64,000 nt of DNA from Ditylenchus dipsaci (GCA_004194705.1 SADC01001326.1:1-64000); one strand, 5' to 3'. Counted from the first letter of the stretch, positions 1 to 11,083 are shown. The notes: generated by a model from the sequence alone, not told the origin. Program-made: numbers and translations.

Positions 1-236
1 AGTCGTCAATGTAACGAGTCGGTGTAACGAGTCGTCAATGTAACGAGTCGGTGTGTAACAGTCGAGTCCTCGATTTAACGTACCCCCAATTTACGTACCC
101 TTCGATTTAACGTACCTCTAGGGCCGGTCCTCCAATAATAAACTCCGTCAAATTACCCCGATATAACGTACCCCTCGATTAACGTACCCCTAGGGTCGGT
201 CCCCAGGGGGTATCATTAAATCGAGACTCGACTGTA
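1..236. mobile_element. pogo/Tigger-like MITE (56-236) preceded by short tandem repeat
   Basis: Bases 1-56 hold about two copies of a ~29-base unit built on 'gtaacgagtcg'. From 56 to 236 the ends are inverted: TAACAGTCGAG on the left and CTCGACTGTA on the right, with internal repeats of 'cgatttaacgtacc'. The end motif ACAGTCGAnnCTCG recurs at five other places in the window and resembles terminal repeats of pogo/Tigger-type DNA transposons that insert at TA. No coding potential is seen. Confidence 0.6.
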
Positions 237-881
237 ACGTGTGATATTTAAACGAGTTGGTTGTATACCGGCTGTGGTCCCTAGTTTCTATAGTAGTACA
301 CAAGACGGCTTATGTTATGCTGAGTGTATTCTTGCCTTGGCTTTGCAAGAATGACCCTTCCATAACACGAGCAAATATTCTTTCTAGCAGCGTCCTGTGA
401 AACTCTTGGTTATTATTCTGTCAGTCTTCTAGTATTTAACAAAAAAAAACGTACCCCAAGTCGCTTTTTTAGGGGTTTTTTTGAGGGGAGGGGGGGGGTT
501 TATTTGGTGGGGGAGTTATTTGTAGGCATTTACGCATAGAAGACTATTGGCCAATGTTCATAAATTTTCCAAAATCCAATGGCGGCTTGTAAAATTTTAG
601 CTGTGTGTAGTTTCTCTAAACGATCGGAGTCGGAAACATAGAAAAAATTTTCGCTTACTTTTCCGGCTCTGAATTCTACCTAAACTTTACTCCAGTGGCT
701 GTTAAAAATAATAGAAAATTTGTGCTCGATTACTGTTGTGATGTTTAGTTCAGAATGGTGTTCCACATTTTGGTGTCTATCGCTCTAGCTTCCGTAGTTT
801 GTTGATTTGCAGAAGGGGCAGAAGGAACCGAAATTAGCTGTCGCTACCAACAATTCCGCGCATCCACTGCCCTAGCGTCCA
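237..881. other. Non-coding stretch upstream of the Lys-rich gene
   Basis: There is no recognisable gene or repeat here apart from homopolymer runs near 440-500. A short frame from 755 (hydrophobic, signal-like) stops after 16 codons and is not supported further. The stretch probably contains the promoter of the gene starting at 882, but I see no convincing TATA or CCAAT box. Confidence 0.4.
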
Positions 882-3800
882 ATGTCAAGCAATGCAAGTG
901 ACAACAAGGTAAAGTCACGTTTAATTTTTCCCCTTAAAAAGTTTTTTAGCCCTATTTACAGAAAAAAGTTGATCCTAAAGCCGTCGTTCCTGTAGCCAAG
1001 CCATTTCAAAAACCAGCAGTCAAGCCAGTTGCTAAGAAAGAGCTTCCGAAGAAGCAAGTCGAGCGACAGCATCAAACAAGCCAGTGCCTAAAGTGGTTCT
1101 CTCAGAAGTAGCTCAGGCCAAACCGGTTGTGAAGGTCATCTTCCAAAAAGCAGTATGTGGTCCTCTGTCTTTTTTACTTTATTTTCTTTGAGTGCTCGTT
1201 CTAGAGCTCATACTTAGAAGAAAAGAAGCCGCCTAAAGAAGCTGTCGATAAGACACAGAGCAATTCGTCCAAGCCAAATCATTTCAACGAAGACAAGTGG
1301 CAGGAGCGCAAGGCACAAACAAAGTAATTTTTTCTCTCTTGATGGCTAGGGAGGTCGACGTATGGATCTCGAGTGAGGGCTTTCAAACTCAAAATTTTGT
1401 CAACGTTTTGGTGTTGGGAAAGAGTTCAATCCTATAGGCTGCGTAAGAATTACGCTCCTCTTTTTAAAATTTTGTCGAATTCCAAATTGTGGGCCGTAAC
1501 CCTCTAGCTGTTCTTAGGGTTCTCTATTCACAATGCGAATTACTATTTCGGAAGCCCTTCTGGCCAATCAAAAACTAACTAATACATGTTCAGGACCATC
1601 GATGTGGGCGAACTGGCCACAGTGACCATGATTCCGGTAGAGCCTAGCATGCGGTCATTGGTTATGAAGAACAGGGTGATTCGTCCGGAAGACAAGGATG
1701 TCAAGCAATGGGCTGAAGATGTGGAAGAGATCTTTCAAATGCAGCAACAAGATGAAGCTATCGAGCCTAGCAAGCCAAAGAAGAAGAAAAGCAAAAGTAG
1801 TGGCAAAAAGAAAAAGAAAAAGTCGTCGTCTAGGCGTCAAAAGCTGCTAAATCCTGGTTGGTTTTTGCTTTTTCGGGCGATTTTTGTCGAAGTCCTTCTT
1901 AGTAGGCAGTATTGCAAAAAACTGTTGTAAGATTTTACAAATATATATAATAACACAAAATATAACGTGCCGCATGTAACCTTTTGACAAGACGCCAATA
2001 TAGGAAGCTTGAGAGATCTACCGGATTACCTAACCCTTTCCGGTTTAGGGAAGTGGGTAAACTATCAACTGACAATAGATTCAACTGACAATAGTCAACT
2101 GACAATAGATTCAACTGACAATAGTCAACTGACAATAGATTCAACTGACAATAGTCAACTGACAATAGATTCAATTGACAATAATCAACTGACAATAGAT
2201 TCAACTGATAGTTGCCGACTGAGAATAGAAAAATTAATTTAACATAATTAGCCACCACACAGTGAACTTTATTTTTTCCGTGACAATTCAAACAAAGTCG
2301 CTAGTAGCAAATTTTTTTTCCAGTATCGGGTAGCTCAGAATCTCAGCTTTCCAACAAGCCATCAGCTGACCAAATGGTGTTTCAAAAACTTGGAGGAAAA
2401 AGTTCTTTGAATATAGCACATTTTCCAAAAATTTGGTCCATTTGATGACTTTTTACTCCAAATTTTTGAAATCTCATTTGGTCAATTGATAGCTCATTAG
2501 AAAGCTGAAATCTTGAACTACACTATACTGAAAAAATAAAAACAAAATAGGTAAAAAGTCAATTTATGTGAATTTTAGTTTTTGGTGGCAGAAAAGATCT
2601 TTTTGGTGGCATTTTCGAGCTTTTTGGCAAACCAAATCAATATTAGCCTAAAAAAGATTTCGGGTTTAAAAAATGTACAATTTTTTTTAAAAAGTACGAT
2701 TCTCATCCCTGTCTATATACCATGCGATAGAGCACAAAAAATAACTATTTTACACAAATATCTGGCGCTACTGGCAAATACCCCTCCGAAGAATCTTACC
2801 TTTTTAAAATCACTGTAACTACCCTTTGGAACAACAAGTTGAGGCTTAGCCTTTAAGCTCGGGGTAGCCCAGCGTACAGAAGTTGTGACTAAGAAATGTC
2901 TTAAGCATTTTCCGGGGTCTGGGAAATATATTTGGGTACTTTTCGCTTAAATTTTAAAAGGGAAAGTCGTCGGGAGGGTATTCAAATATCCTTTTCTGCT
3001 ACGGGTTGAGTTTAAGATGGTAAAAATGCGTTTGTAAATTTTCAAATGCATTTTAACTATAGGTAAGTGTTAGCATGAGTTATGAATGTGTGCTTGAGTG
3101 GCCGAGTGGTTAGTAGAGCAGTGTGTAGAGGCTCTCGATCCGCGTTCCTCGTTTTTTTATTGTACAGTGCTTGATAATAGTTTTTCTATTGAAAAAAGTT
3201 TCGTGGCGGTATAAAATGATTCACCCATACTTAAATCCGTACAACATAAATTGTGTGGATCAATGACAAGAACTTTGCCCTGAGATCACATTCACGCTAA
3301 TATTCGTTGTAATTAGGTAATTTGTGATTGAACATGGTACAGCCGAGTCTTTACTTTGGCTTTGAGTATTTGTGGGAGAAGTCACCATCACGGTTATATG
3401 CAGGGGCGTACGCAGGGGGGGGGGGCGGGAACAGTGGGGGCACGTGCCCCCCCCCCGTCATATTTTTCCGAAAACGGTGTAGGTAAAATGGCCTCGAAAA
3501 TTTGAAAAACGGTGTAGGTAAAATGGCCTGAAAATGGCCTGGTGCCCCCCCCCCCGTCAGAAATTCCTGCGTACGCCACTGGTTATATGCCACCAGAGCT
3601 GACCGCTGGCCCTGAATCGGCAACCCTAAATATATTTTATTCTGACAAATTTGGCTTATTCTCTGTCATTTGACACACCAGTTAACCTCCATTCTCAGTA
3701 ATCCACCCCGTAGGCCTGACGCTGGGGTGATGGATAACCGAGCGTTGACTGTAGTGCTGCTTATCTCATTGTAATTTCTTGTTTTATACACATATGCTTT

Positions 3801-3908
3801 TTAGAGCTTCATGTGACCTTGGATCTGGCCCAGTCGATCAACTATGTGACAACCGAAGATATAACTATGGAAAGCGAAACAACCCAGTCTTCGTCACATA
3901 ATGCATGA
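882..3908 (+). CDS. Unrecognised lysine-rich protein, 5 exons, one-base frameshift
   Basis: The proposed exons are 882-908, 962-1152, 1205-1323, 1594-1856 and 3805-3908. All have GT-AG borders and reading phases that close, except for one missing base in exon 2 near 1065-1072; lengths sum to 704, so one restored base gives about 234 residues. The start MSSNASDNK is chosen because it joins in frame to KKVDPKAVVPV. The middle is basic and Pro/Val-rich. Exon 4 holds a compact segment (TIDVGELATVTMIPVEP, then DVKQWAEDVEEIF) followed by a long Lys run like a nuclear or nucleolar localisation signal. The last exon encodes LHVTLDLAQSINYVTTED and a short Ser-rich end. A polyadenylation signal AATAAA lies at 3966-3971. 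I do not recognise the family. The last intron (1857-3804) carries the tandem repeat and hAT MITE listed below. Confidence 0.6.
2060..2225. repeat. 30-bp tandem repeat (about 5 copies)
   Basis: The unit 'caactgacaatagattcaactgacaatagt' breaks down into two 15-base halves of CAACTGACAATAG(A/T)T and is repeated about five times with few changes. It lies in the last intron of the Lys-rich gene. It is open in frame on both strands, but only because the unit length is a multiple of three. Confidence 0.9.
2310..2545. repeat. Palindromic 'tagctcagaatctcagctttc' repeat
   Basis: Left arm 'gtagctcagaatctcagctttccaacaagccatcagctgaccaaatgg' faces right arm 'ccatttgatgac...gtcaattgatagctcattagaaagctgaaatc'. 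It belongs to a family with the motif 'tagccctgaatctcagctttctaa' found at many places in this window, for example near 8208, 11920, 25380, 31820, 34705 and 51657. No coding content is seen. Confidence 0.65.
3094..3165 (+). repeat. tRNA-derived pseudogene / SINE head
   Basis: The stretch 'gagtggccgagtggttagtagagcagtgtg' fits an A-box (TGGCCGAGTGG) as in Ser/Leu-type tRNAs, followed about 35 bases later by a poor B-box and a T run. A related segment lies in reverse at 28703-28783. The acceptor stem does not pair, so it is a relic and not a working tRNA gene. Confidence 0.45.
3393..3589. mobile_element. hAT-type MITE with 8-bp target duplication
   Basis: The element 3401-3581 starts CAGGGGCGTACGCAGG and ends CCTGCGTACGCCACTG. 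It is flanked on both sides by GTTATATG (3393-3400 and 3582-3589), a perfect 8-bp duplication typical of hAT transposition. The body has G and C runs and two copies of 'acggtgtaggtaaaatggcct'. CAGnGGCGTAnnCAGG ends are widespread among animal hAT MITEs. Non-autonomous, 181 bp. Confidence 0.85.
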
Positions 3909-3971
3909 GTTTACATTCTTATGTCGATAAATCTATGTGTCTCTGTATTTTGCTTGTGTCATGGCAATAAA

Positions 3972-5071
3972 GTGTGCCTTTCATTTTCCATCTAAGCACG
4001 TGCGCGGATGAGTTTACTGCAGTAAATTTTTTGAAAGGCAGATTCAAATTGGGACCAGTCAGATTGGTCCAATATCAAATTGGGCCAAGTTAAATAGGGT
4101 CTTTTTCTGACTGAAGTATGACCCCCTATGGACTTTAATACTACCTTTGAGGTACTTAAATTTTCGGTCGCGACATAATGGCTTTTTGCGTATCTGGAAT
4201 TCATGGCAATCAGGAGCGAAAAGTCTTTTTTCCGCAGTCAAAATGTGACCCAGTTTGAATTCGACCCAATTTGAATTGGTGCGATTTGATTTTGGCCCGA
4301 TTTGAACGTGCCCAATTCAAACTGGCCCAGTTTGAAATGTCGCAATCTTTGGCGTGCCCAAAAAATTAAAAGTATCAAGCAAATAAAAAAATAATTTGCT
4401 TCGTACTTTTACTTTTTTGTACCAAATTTTGCAGCGACGTTGTGATAAACAATACCTCATTAGAAACTATAGTTGTAGGGCTACATGATGGTGTCATCTT
4501 TATATAGTATTTGGGTCGGCTGTGTGTGTGTGTCGCCATTTTGAGTGGTCCCATTGTGCCAGTTATAACTTTTTTTCGAGAAATATTTTATTAGGTAAGT
4601 ATGTACTCATTGGAAGCCCTTTAAACAGCGGAGGACATTTTGCATACAGATCTGTGGTTTGCTGTGAAAAAATTTGAGATTTTGCCCTTTAAAGTTGAAA
4701 ATCAGTGGGTTTATGGGAAAATTTTGTGAGTGGTCCCATTGTGCCAGTTATACCTTTTTTTTGAAAAATAGGTTATCAGGCAAATTTGTGCTCAATGGAT
4801 TGCTTTGTTCACGACAGAGGACCTTTGACATTCCGATCTGGAGTTTGCTGTGGAAAATTCTGACATTTTGCCCTTAAAGTTTGAAAATGGTAAGTTTTAT
4901 GGGAAAATCTTATAAGTGGTCCCGTTGTGCCAGTCATAACTTTTTCTGGAAAAATTTTATCAGCAGAGTAATTTTTTTATAAAAGCTCTTTGGACGGAGG
5001 TGGCGTATTCATTATGTATTTCTGTTTAGACAGTTAAATAATGGAGTTAAAGCTTATTGAAGTTTTACTTT
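3972..5071. repeat. Intergenic, with a ~186-bp tandem satellite at 4540-5000
   Basis: A unit beginning 'agtggtcccattgtgccagttataac' occurs at about 4542, 4728 and 4914, spaced about 186 bases, with diverged copies. Upstream, 4025-4345 holds loose repeats of 'ggcccaatttgaatt'. No gene is seen. Confidence 0.7.
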
Positions 5072-6624
5072 GAAAGTTCAGGCTAATATTTAAATCTGCT
5101 GCCAAAAATTTGAATTATGCTGCCAAAATCTTTAATTCTGCTGCCAAATCAAATCTGCTGCCAAAAATTTGAATTTTGCTGCCAAAAATTTGAATTTTGC
5201 TGCCAAAAATTTGAATTTTGCGCCAAATCCATTTTTCTGCCAAAAATTTGAATTTCGCTGCCAAAAATTTGAATTTTGCTGCCAAAAATTTGTAATTTGC
5301 TGCCAAAATTTCTCGACCTATTTCCACAGCCTGATCTTAGTTCCATGTCCATCATTTATGATTTTACTTGAGATAGTTGCACCAAATGCTATATTTTTAA
5401 CTACTGCGTGAATTTAGATTCTACCTACGAATAAATTGTAAAGACGAGTTTTCTTTCTGATTTTACTAGAAATAATGACAATGCAAGAGACGTTCGTAAC
5501 GACAACAACAAATCACTACATATCTTAACAAATGCATAAATTCAAACACGGAAAATTCACTAAGCTTGTGACGGTTGGAGCTGCGCAGGCATTGTTTCTG
5601 ACAAATTCGAGATTCCAATGAGCAGATAATGCAATGCTAGCTAAAGAAAATTTTCGCTTGAAAAATCACTCATCATTTCACGATATGACATACATTGGCG
5701 GAATTCTTATGGAAAAGCAGCCGATTGAAAGAAATCGATCTCAGCTTAAACTTTCATTCTCAGTCACTTTGGCACTTTAAATTCTTTTTTTTTGGCATGC
5801 CAGTGACACATTGATCACTGAGTACTATTTCATACCTCGTTGGCAGCTAAAACATCATTTGTAAAACTCAAGTATAAACACAAATATACCTGCTGTTATT
5901 GACTGATCACCATCTGCCACCAATACACCAGTTCATACATACTTCAGCTTTGATGGCCAGCAAAAACTGCTTTTAGCACCATTTTGTCTCATTTGATAGT
6001 GCAAGGGAAATTAGACGAAAGACTTTATTGGAATGGTCGGGCGACGAATTCTTAGCACAGCAGGACAACTAAAATTTTTCTTCCTTTGTAGCTGCATTTA
6101 TAGCTTTCGACAGTGTGCTATATCCAACGATAGGCTTTCTAGCCCTAACATATTTCAATAAATACTGAGTAACACAGATAACAAAAAACTTACATTCTCC
6201 ATTCATTGCTTGACCAAAGATTGTCAAAGAGCTTTTTCCAATCTTCCAACTCGTCATCTGCATCTGAACCTTCAAAGTTTTGGATCACGGCGTAGATAAT
6301 CCCCGCAGTACGCTTTTTCGGATGAATGACTTGTTCGATATGCATCTGAAACAGATAATAAAATGATTAAAGGGTGAACGAAAATGGAAAAATACAGATC
6401 GGCGACTAAAAACTGAATAAGGATAAATTGGCAGCAAATTTCAAATTTTTGGCAGCAAAATTCAAATTTTTGGCAGCAAAACTCAGATTTTTGGCAGCAA
6501 AATTCAAATTTTGGCAGCGAAATTCAAATTTTTGGCAGCAGATTTGATTTGGCAGCAAAATTAAAGATTTTGGCAGCATAATTCAAATTTTTGGCAGCAA
6601 AATTAAATACCACCCGAAAGTTCA
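5072..6624. mobile_element. MULE-like foldback element with 9-bp target duplication
   Basis: The element 5081-6615 (1535 bp) is flanked by GAAAGTTCA on both sides (5072-5080 and 6616-6624). The ends are inverted (GGCTAATATTTAAA versus GGGTGGTATTTAAT) and each continues into a tandem array of a ~21-base unit 'gctgccaaaaatttgaattt' (about 5090-5320, and in reverse 6420-6605), so the whole can fold back. A 9-bp duplication with long terminal arrays of short repeats suits Mutator-like foldback elements. The middle (5325-6415) has no confident transposase; a 68-residue frame on the minus strand (6069-6275) is unassigned. Confidence 0.8.
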
Positions 6625-8747
6625 CTTTTCGAACAAATTTTTTAGAACGAAATATTTTTTTGAATTAACATTAAAATTCCTGGTGAGACCAGCAAGCTTT
6701 TTTTCTTGGGTGACAGTGATTGTGTGCTTTCTAATTTTTGTTCTAATACTTTGTTTGAAATAATTGTTAATATCTCTATATAGTATTTGGGTCGGGTGGG
6801 TCACACTTTTTCGATTTTAAAGGTCAAAAAGAGGATAGACGAGGATGGGCAAGGGTAGGCGAGGATGGGCGAGGGTAGGCGAGGTAGAGTAGCTTAGTCA
6901 ATAGGTAGGGTGGATGATCTACCCTAACCATTAACGCACTCGAAAGATAAATCTACCCGAACTACTAATGTACATGAAGAACTAATGTTCCCGAACAACA
7001 ACACGAAATAAAAAATTTCAAAAAACCTAAAAAACTGCCTTGGTCCCCCTGTTGTTTGAAAAAAGTTGTAAATTAGACCAAATTGAATTAGGTAGTAGCC
7101 TTGAAATCACTGTTACGAAAATGTTTGTTACGAAATCTCGGGTTACGAAAAAATTTGTTACGAAATCTCGTGTTACGAAAAAAATTGTTACGAAACGAAT
7201 CTGTTACGAAATCTTGCGTTACGAAAAAAATGTTACTAACTGAACCTGTTACCAAGTGAACCTGTTACAAATGAACTTGTTACCAAATGAACCTGTTACG
7301 AAATGGCGCGTTACGAAATGAGGTACAGCCTTTTCTACCTCCAAAAGGTATCAGGAAAACATATGCCTCTATTTACACCCTGGGTAGTACTTATTCCTTT
7401 CTAATTTAGACCTTTCATTAACATCAAAATATTTGTTCGGAAATCAAAAGAAGTTTGATGCGAGTTCGGATCAAGAGCCTATTAATAAATCAATTTGCGA
7501 TGATGGAAATTGCAATTCAGTTTAAAAAAAGAAGTAGAAAAATATTTTTACAGAGCCCTATATTTGTGCCTCGGTTCGGAAGATCACCACAAAACAATTC
7601 ACCGACTAGTCATAACTTGGCGTTTACGTTTCCACGAAAAGTTTTATTTGCAAATTCAACTTTTTCGTGGAAACGTATATACCCCTAATGTTTAATCAAG
7701 TTACCACTTAAAATTTAGCTTGTTGTCCCAGCTATCTTTTGAGTAAATGTTTTCACTGAGATTGTTAGAAAAAGATACCGTATTCCGTCTAATACCGTAT
7801 AACCTCTATTAATCTTCCACCCTCTATTAAACCCCCACCCTCTAATAATCCCCCACCCCCCGAGGGGGTTGAACAATAATCCCCTCCTCTAATAATCCCC
7901 CCCCCCCTATCCGATTTTAAGGGCGGCTGCGCCGCTTTTCTTTAACGTTTTTCTAGTTAATTTTCAAGTGATCTCATTTGCAAAAAGATGCCATTGGCGA
8001 AATGATCTCATCGGCGAAACTATCATTGGGGAAACGATTACGCCTCGCACAAAGTATTGCCCTTATCAAAAAGCAAAAAAAAACGAGCAAAGCTTTTTCT
8101 GGCGTCAAAAAGCTTTTTAGCGCTGAAAAGTTTCTTTTTGGGGCTAATCCTACAAACGAATATTTCTCAGTGTTTTTCTAATCGTGAGTTTATTCATTTT
8201 ATATCAGCCTGTAGCCCTGAATCTCCAGTTTCTAATGAGCCGTCAACTAACCTCTTGTAGTTGTGAACAAGTTTAGAAGTACTCGTTTTTATAAAAGAAC
8301 TCCTGCTTTTTAAAAACGGGGTTTTTGCAGATTCTTGTAGACCACTCCGAAGTTATATAAAGAAGTCGAAAAAATAAGTAAACTCGCTGAAATGCAGCAA
8401 GTTTGAATTTCAAATTCAAATTTTCGAAAACAGCAAAACTGCTGCAAAATTTTCGCTGCATTGTTATAACATCCGGTTTATTACCGCTTCGCTATAATCA
8501 TCTAACTGTAGCACGGAAATGATCTCACTAAATATTAATTTAACATAATTCGGTTCTAGATTGATAATTACTACAATATTTTGTAATATTTTGGGAATTT
8601 CCGGACAGCACCCCAAGTGCACCCCCTCTTCAAAGAGTATGAGCTCTCTGAGCCTAAAAATGGTAAGAGAATTTCGATATTTTATTGTGAAATCATAAAA
8701 ACTAAAAAATAGCAATGAAAGAGGAGACTCTCCTCTACAAAACGACA
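6625..8747. repeat. Intergenic repeats: 'gttacgaaa' array, 'taccgtatt' MITE fragment
   Basis: At 7107-7325 there is a degenerate tandem array of 'gttacgaaatctcg' units. At 6835-6900 there is a short GGGTAGGCGAGGAT repeat. At 7779-7930 lies a left fragment of the TACCGTATT... MITE with C runs. At 8400-8465 and 8590-8660 there are short palindromic repeats, including 'caccccaagtgcacccc', which recurs at 16510. No gene is seen. Confidence 0.6.
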
Positions 8748-9178
8748 TACAGTCGACGCTCGATATAACGAACCCCAAAATGTTCGTTCCCACCTTAGGG
8801 TCCGATACTTTTTTAGTTCCATTTTTAAAGTCATTTTCAAAAATGTGATTCGCTAGTCTAGTCCGAAATATCGCAAGAATTCTGATTTTACCGATCGTTT
8901 TTTTAAATAAAAATATTTTGTCATGAAGACCCGCAACGCTCGATATAACAAACCCCTATTTAAAAAAAAAGTTCTTTATCTCGAGCGTTGCGGGTCTTCA
9001 TGACAAAATTATTTTATTTAAAAAAACGACCGGTAAAATTGGGATCCTTGCGATATTTTGCATTAGACTGGCGAATCACATTTGGAAAATGACTTTAAAA
9101 ATGGAGCTAAAAAAGTGTCGGACCCTAAGGTGGGAACGAACTTTTAAAGGGTTCGTTATATCGAGCATCGACTGTGTA
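8748..9178. mobile_element. Palindromic pogo/Tigger-like MITE
   Basis: An almost complete palindrome of about 430 bp starts TACAGTCGACGCTCGATATAAC and ends with the reverse (GTTATATCGAGC...CGACTGTGTA). Each arm also has an inner copy of the end motif (near 8935 and 8985). Each arm contains the core 'aatatcgcaagnattcngattttaccgatcgtttttt', shared with the element at 50.8 kb and with fragments near 17.9, 45.5, 53.2 and 54.7 kb. Confidence 0.8.
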
Positions 9179-9278
9179 ACACTATGGTAAAAATATATGA
9201 CATTAGGGTGAAATCTTTATGAACAAAAACCGCCATGACTTACTTACCAACCCAATACATTTAAATGGTCACAAAAGG

Positions 9279-9507
9279 GGCTATAGCAGGGCTGCCATCT
9301 CAAAAAAAATTTTAAAAACAGACATTTGGGCAAAAAAAGACGTTTTACCATTTTTGAAATAAAAAGTGCATTTTATCTAGTTCTTATTGCCATTGTGAAG
9401 CGAAGAAAAAAGATTTTGACTAAAAACTTCAAAAATAAAAAAGATTTCGGGTCCCGAAAAAAAGAAAAATCTTTTTAAAAAGGACATATGGCAGCCCTGG
9501 GTTATAG
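9279..9507. mobile_element. hAT-like MITE, 8-bp imperfect target duplication
   Basis: The element 9287-9499 has inverted ends CAGGGCTGCCAT / ATGGCAGCCCTG and is flanked by GGCTATAG and GGTTATAG (one difference). The interior is AT-rich ('ttttaaaaacagacatttgggc' against the reverse) and non-coding. The 8-bp duplication and CAGGG ends point to hAT. Confidence 0.75.
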
Positions 9508-10002
9508 TCTGTTGGAGATTATCTTCGAGGTAGGCTACGTACGGCAAAAACTAGTAGCGTCAAAAAAAATTGAATTTATAATTGTTTTACGTTGTTTTCA
9601 GCACTTCAAAAGTTTAAAAATATACTCTTGTATAATTTAGAGTGTTCAAGAAGGCCCCTGCACACCTAAACACACACACCAAAGTGTTTTTGCTGCTGCA
9701 CAAAGTAGACTGTAACAATTTGACCTTTGAGTCTCTTTGCAGTTTGCAGTTTCCACTGCAAGTTTGCAACCATACAGAAAATCACACATTCTCTCTTTTC
9801 TTCAAAAGTAGGTTACTCTGCTTCTTTCGATTAAAAAGGGTTTTCGGCTGTAGCAACAGTTGCGTAAATTTCAATTTTAAATTAATTCAAAGGTGTCTTC
9901 TTTTATGACGTATGTTACGCAGGAACTAAATTTTGTCTAAATACCTGAATATTCTTAATTTTGGACAAATTTTCGTACCTACAGCCTCAACTAAGCAACT
10001 CA

Positions 10003-10406
10003 ATACTATGGGTACTTATTTAGTTGCCCCCCAGTCCAATTTTTCATTTTTCACTAGTTTGATTTTTTCGACCCAAAATTAAATTTTATTGTAACATCGA
10101 AAACAAGTAGAGATAAATATTTCTTCACCAATTTGTGATCAATGTTGAAACATAATGTCAATTACCACATGCTTCTTTTTTCGCAAAACTCTTTACCATG
10201 TGAAGATAAAAGTGTTATGGTTGTCCCATAATGTTTTTCGTGTCTTAAATTGAAATCCTGATACGTATTTGAATTCAATATTTATCTCTACTTTAGTTTT
10301 TGATGTAACGATAAAAGTTAATTTTGGGTCAAAAATCAGACTAGTGAAAATCCAAAAATTGACCTTTTCGGGTGGGGGGGGGCAACTAAATAAGTACCAT
10401 ACTATG
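10003..10406. mobile_element. 388-bp MITE with perfect 8-bp target duplication
   Basis: The element 10011-10398 has inverted ends GGTACTTATTTAGTTGCCCCCC / GGGGGGGCAACTAAATAAGTACC and long imperfect arms (~160 bp). It is flanked by ATACTATG on both sides. The ends do not look like the CAG... hAT ends elsewhere in the window, so the superfamily is open. It is the nearest repeat upstream of the BiP promoter. Confidence 0.85.
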
Positions 10407-10586
10407 CCCTAAGCCTGAAATTTTGTTTGTTTGTTTGTATACACTATCTTTTAATAAGTTGACTATTAAAATATTAATAATTTCACTGGTTTTCCATAAA
10501 TAATACTACAGGAAAATCCTTTTCTGCAAATATCCATGCTCAAATTTGCGCCAATCCACCCAAAAACAGTAGAGCAGAGGAGTGAA

Positions 10587-10703
10587 ACGTCACAGAAAGA
10601 GTGGAGACAGAGCTGACGCGACCCAAACCAGCCAATAGGCGAAGAGCACGTTCAGCAAAGACACAGCATATAGAGCCTCTCTATGGGTGCGTCCATATAA
10701 AAG
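10587..10703 (+). promoter_or_regulatory. BiP promoter: ER-stress element, ACGT motif and TATA box
   Basis: CCAAT at 10632-10636, nine bases, then GCACG at 10646-10650 matches the ER stress response element CCAAT-N9-CCACG with one mismatch. This element is bound by NF-Y plus ATF6/XBP1 in the unfolded protein response. TATAAAAG lies at 10696-10703, 46 bases further on. An ACGTCA motif (10587-10592) resembles a bZIP site. Spacing and order fit BiP promoters of other animals. What is seen is the motifs; the regulation is inferred from the gene downstream. Confidence 0.75.
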
Positions 10704-10724
10704 GGGTGGAACAACACTCTGGTG

Positions 10725-11083
10725 TATAACCCACAACCCCTACTGCGCCTGTCTGTGACACTCCCTTGATTTGATTGACTGCTAGAAAAATCGTGTTGGA
10801 TTTTTTCTGGCAGTTTCTCTAATATTCTTGTGTCAAAAGCCATTTCTAAGAGGCGTGCTTGCAGTTTGCTTGCTTAGTTGGATTATTTTTTTGACAAATT
10901 TGGGCTAATTTTAGGCATTGTCTTCTTTTTAGCAGTATTTGCTAGAAGTTTGTGTTTTACGACAAGCTTAGGCGTTTTCGTTTTAAAAACTTATTTGTCT
11001 CAAAAATCTGATTATAAAATATATTTGCCTGAGTATGAGTACTGTAAAAAATTATCTAGCAACGAAAGATAACTTTTGAGTTG
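10725..11083 (+). other. Probable 5' untranslated exon of BiP
   Basis: Transcription from the TATA box would start near 10725. Because the BiP start codon follows directly on a splice acceptor (TTTTCAG at 11196-11202), an upstream untranslated exon or a trans-spliced leader is needed. The best-looking local donor is TTG|GTAAGG at 11084. The exon borders are a guess. Confidence 0.35.

Noticed and set aside
755..805. Hydrophobic signal-like frame MVFHILVSIALASVV upstream of the Lys-rich gene
   Set aside because: It meets a stop after 16 codons and no splice site joins it in frame to the exons that follow.
2009..2291. Repetitive proteins on both strands (for example LTIDSTDNSQ repeats)
   Set aside because: Translation of a 30-bp tandem repeat within an intron; open on both strands because the unit is a multiple of three.
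3094..3165. Functional Ser/Leu-type tRNA gene
   Set aside because: A-box present, but the B-box is poor and the acceptor stem does not pair.
5115..5411. Repetitive frames (FLAAKFKFLAAK-type) on both strands
   Set aside because: Translation of the 21-bp array in the arm of the MULE-like foldback.
7107..7330. Regular spacing of short 'gttacgaaa' repeats resembling a CRISPR array
   Set aside because: The spacers are themselves repeats, units are degenerate, and the genome is eukaryotic. It is a diverged tandem repeat.
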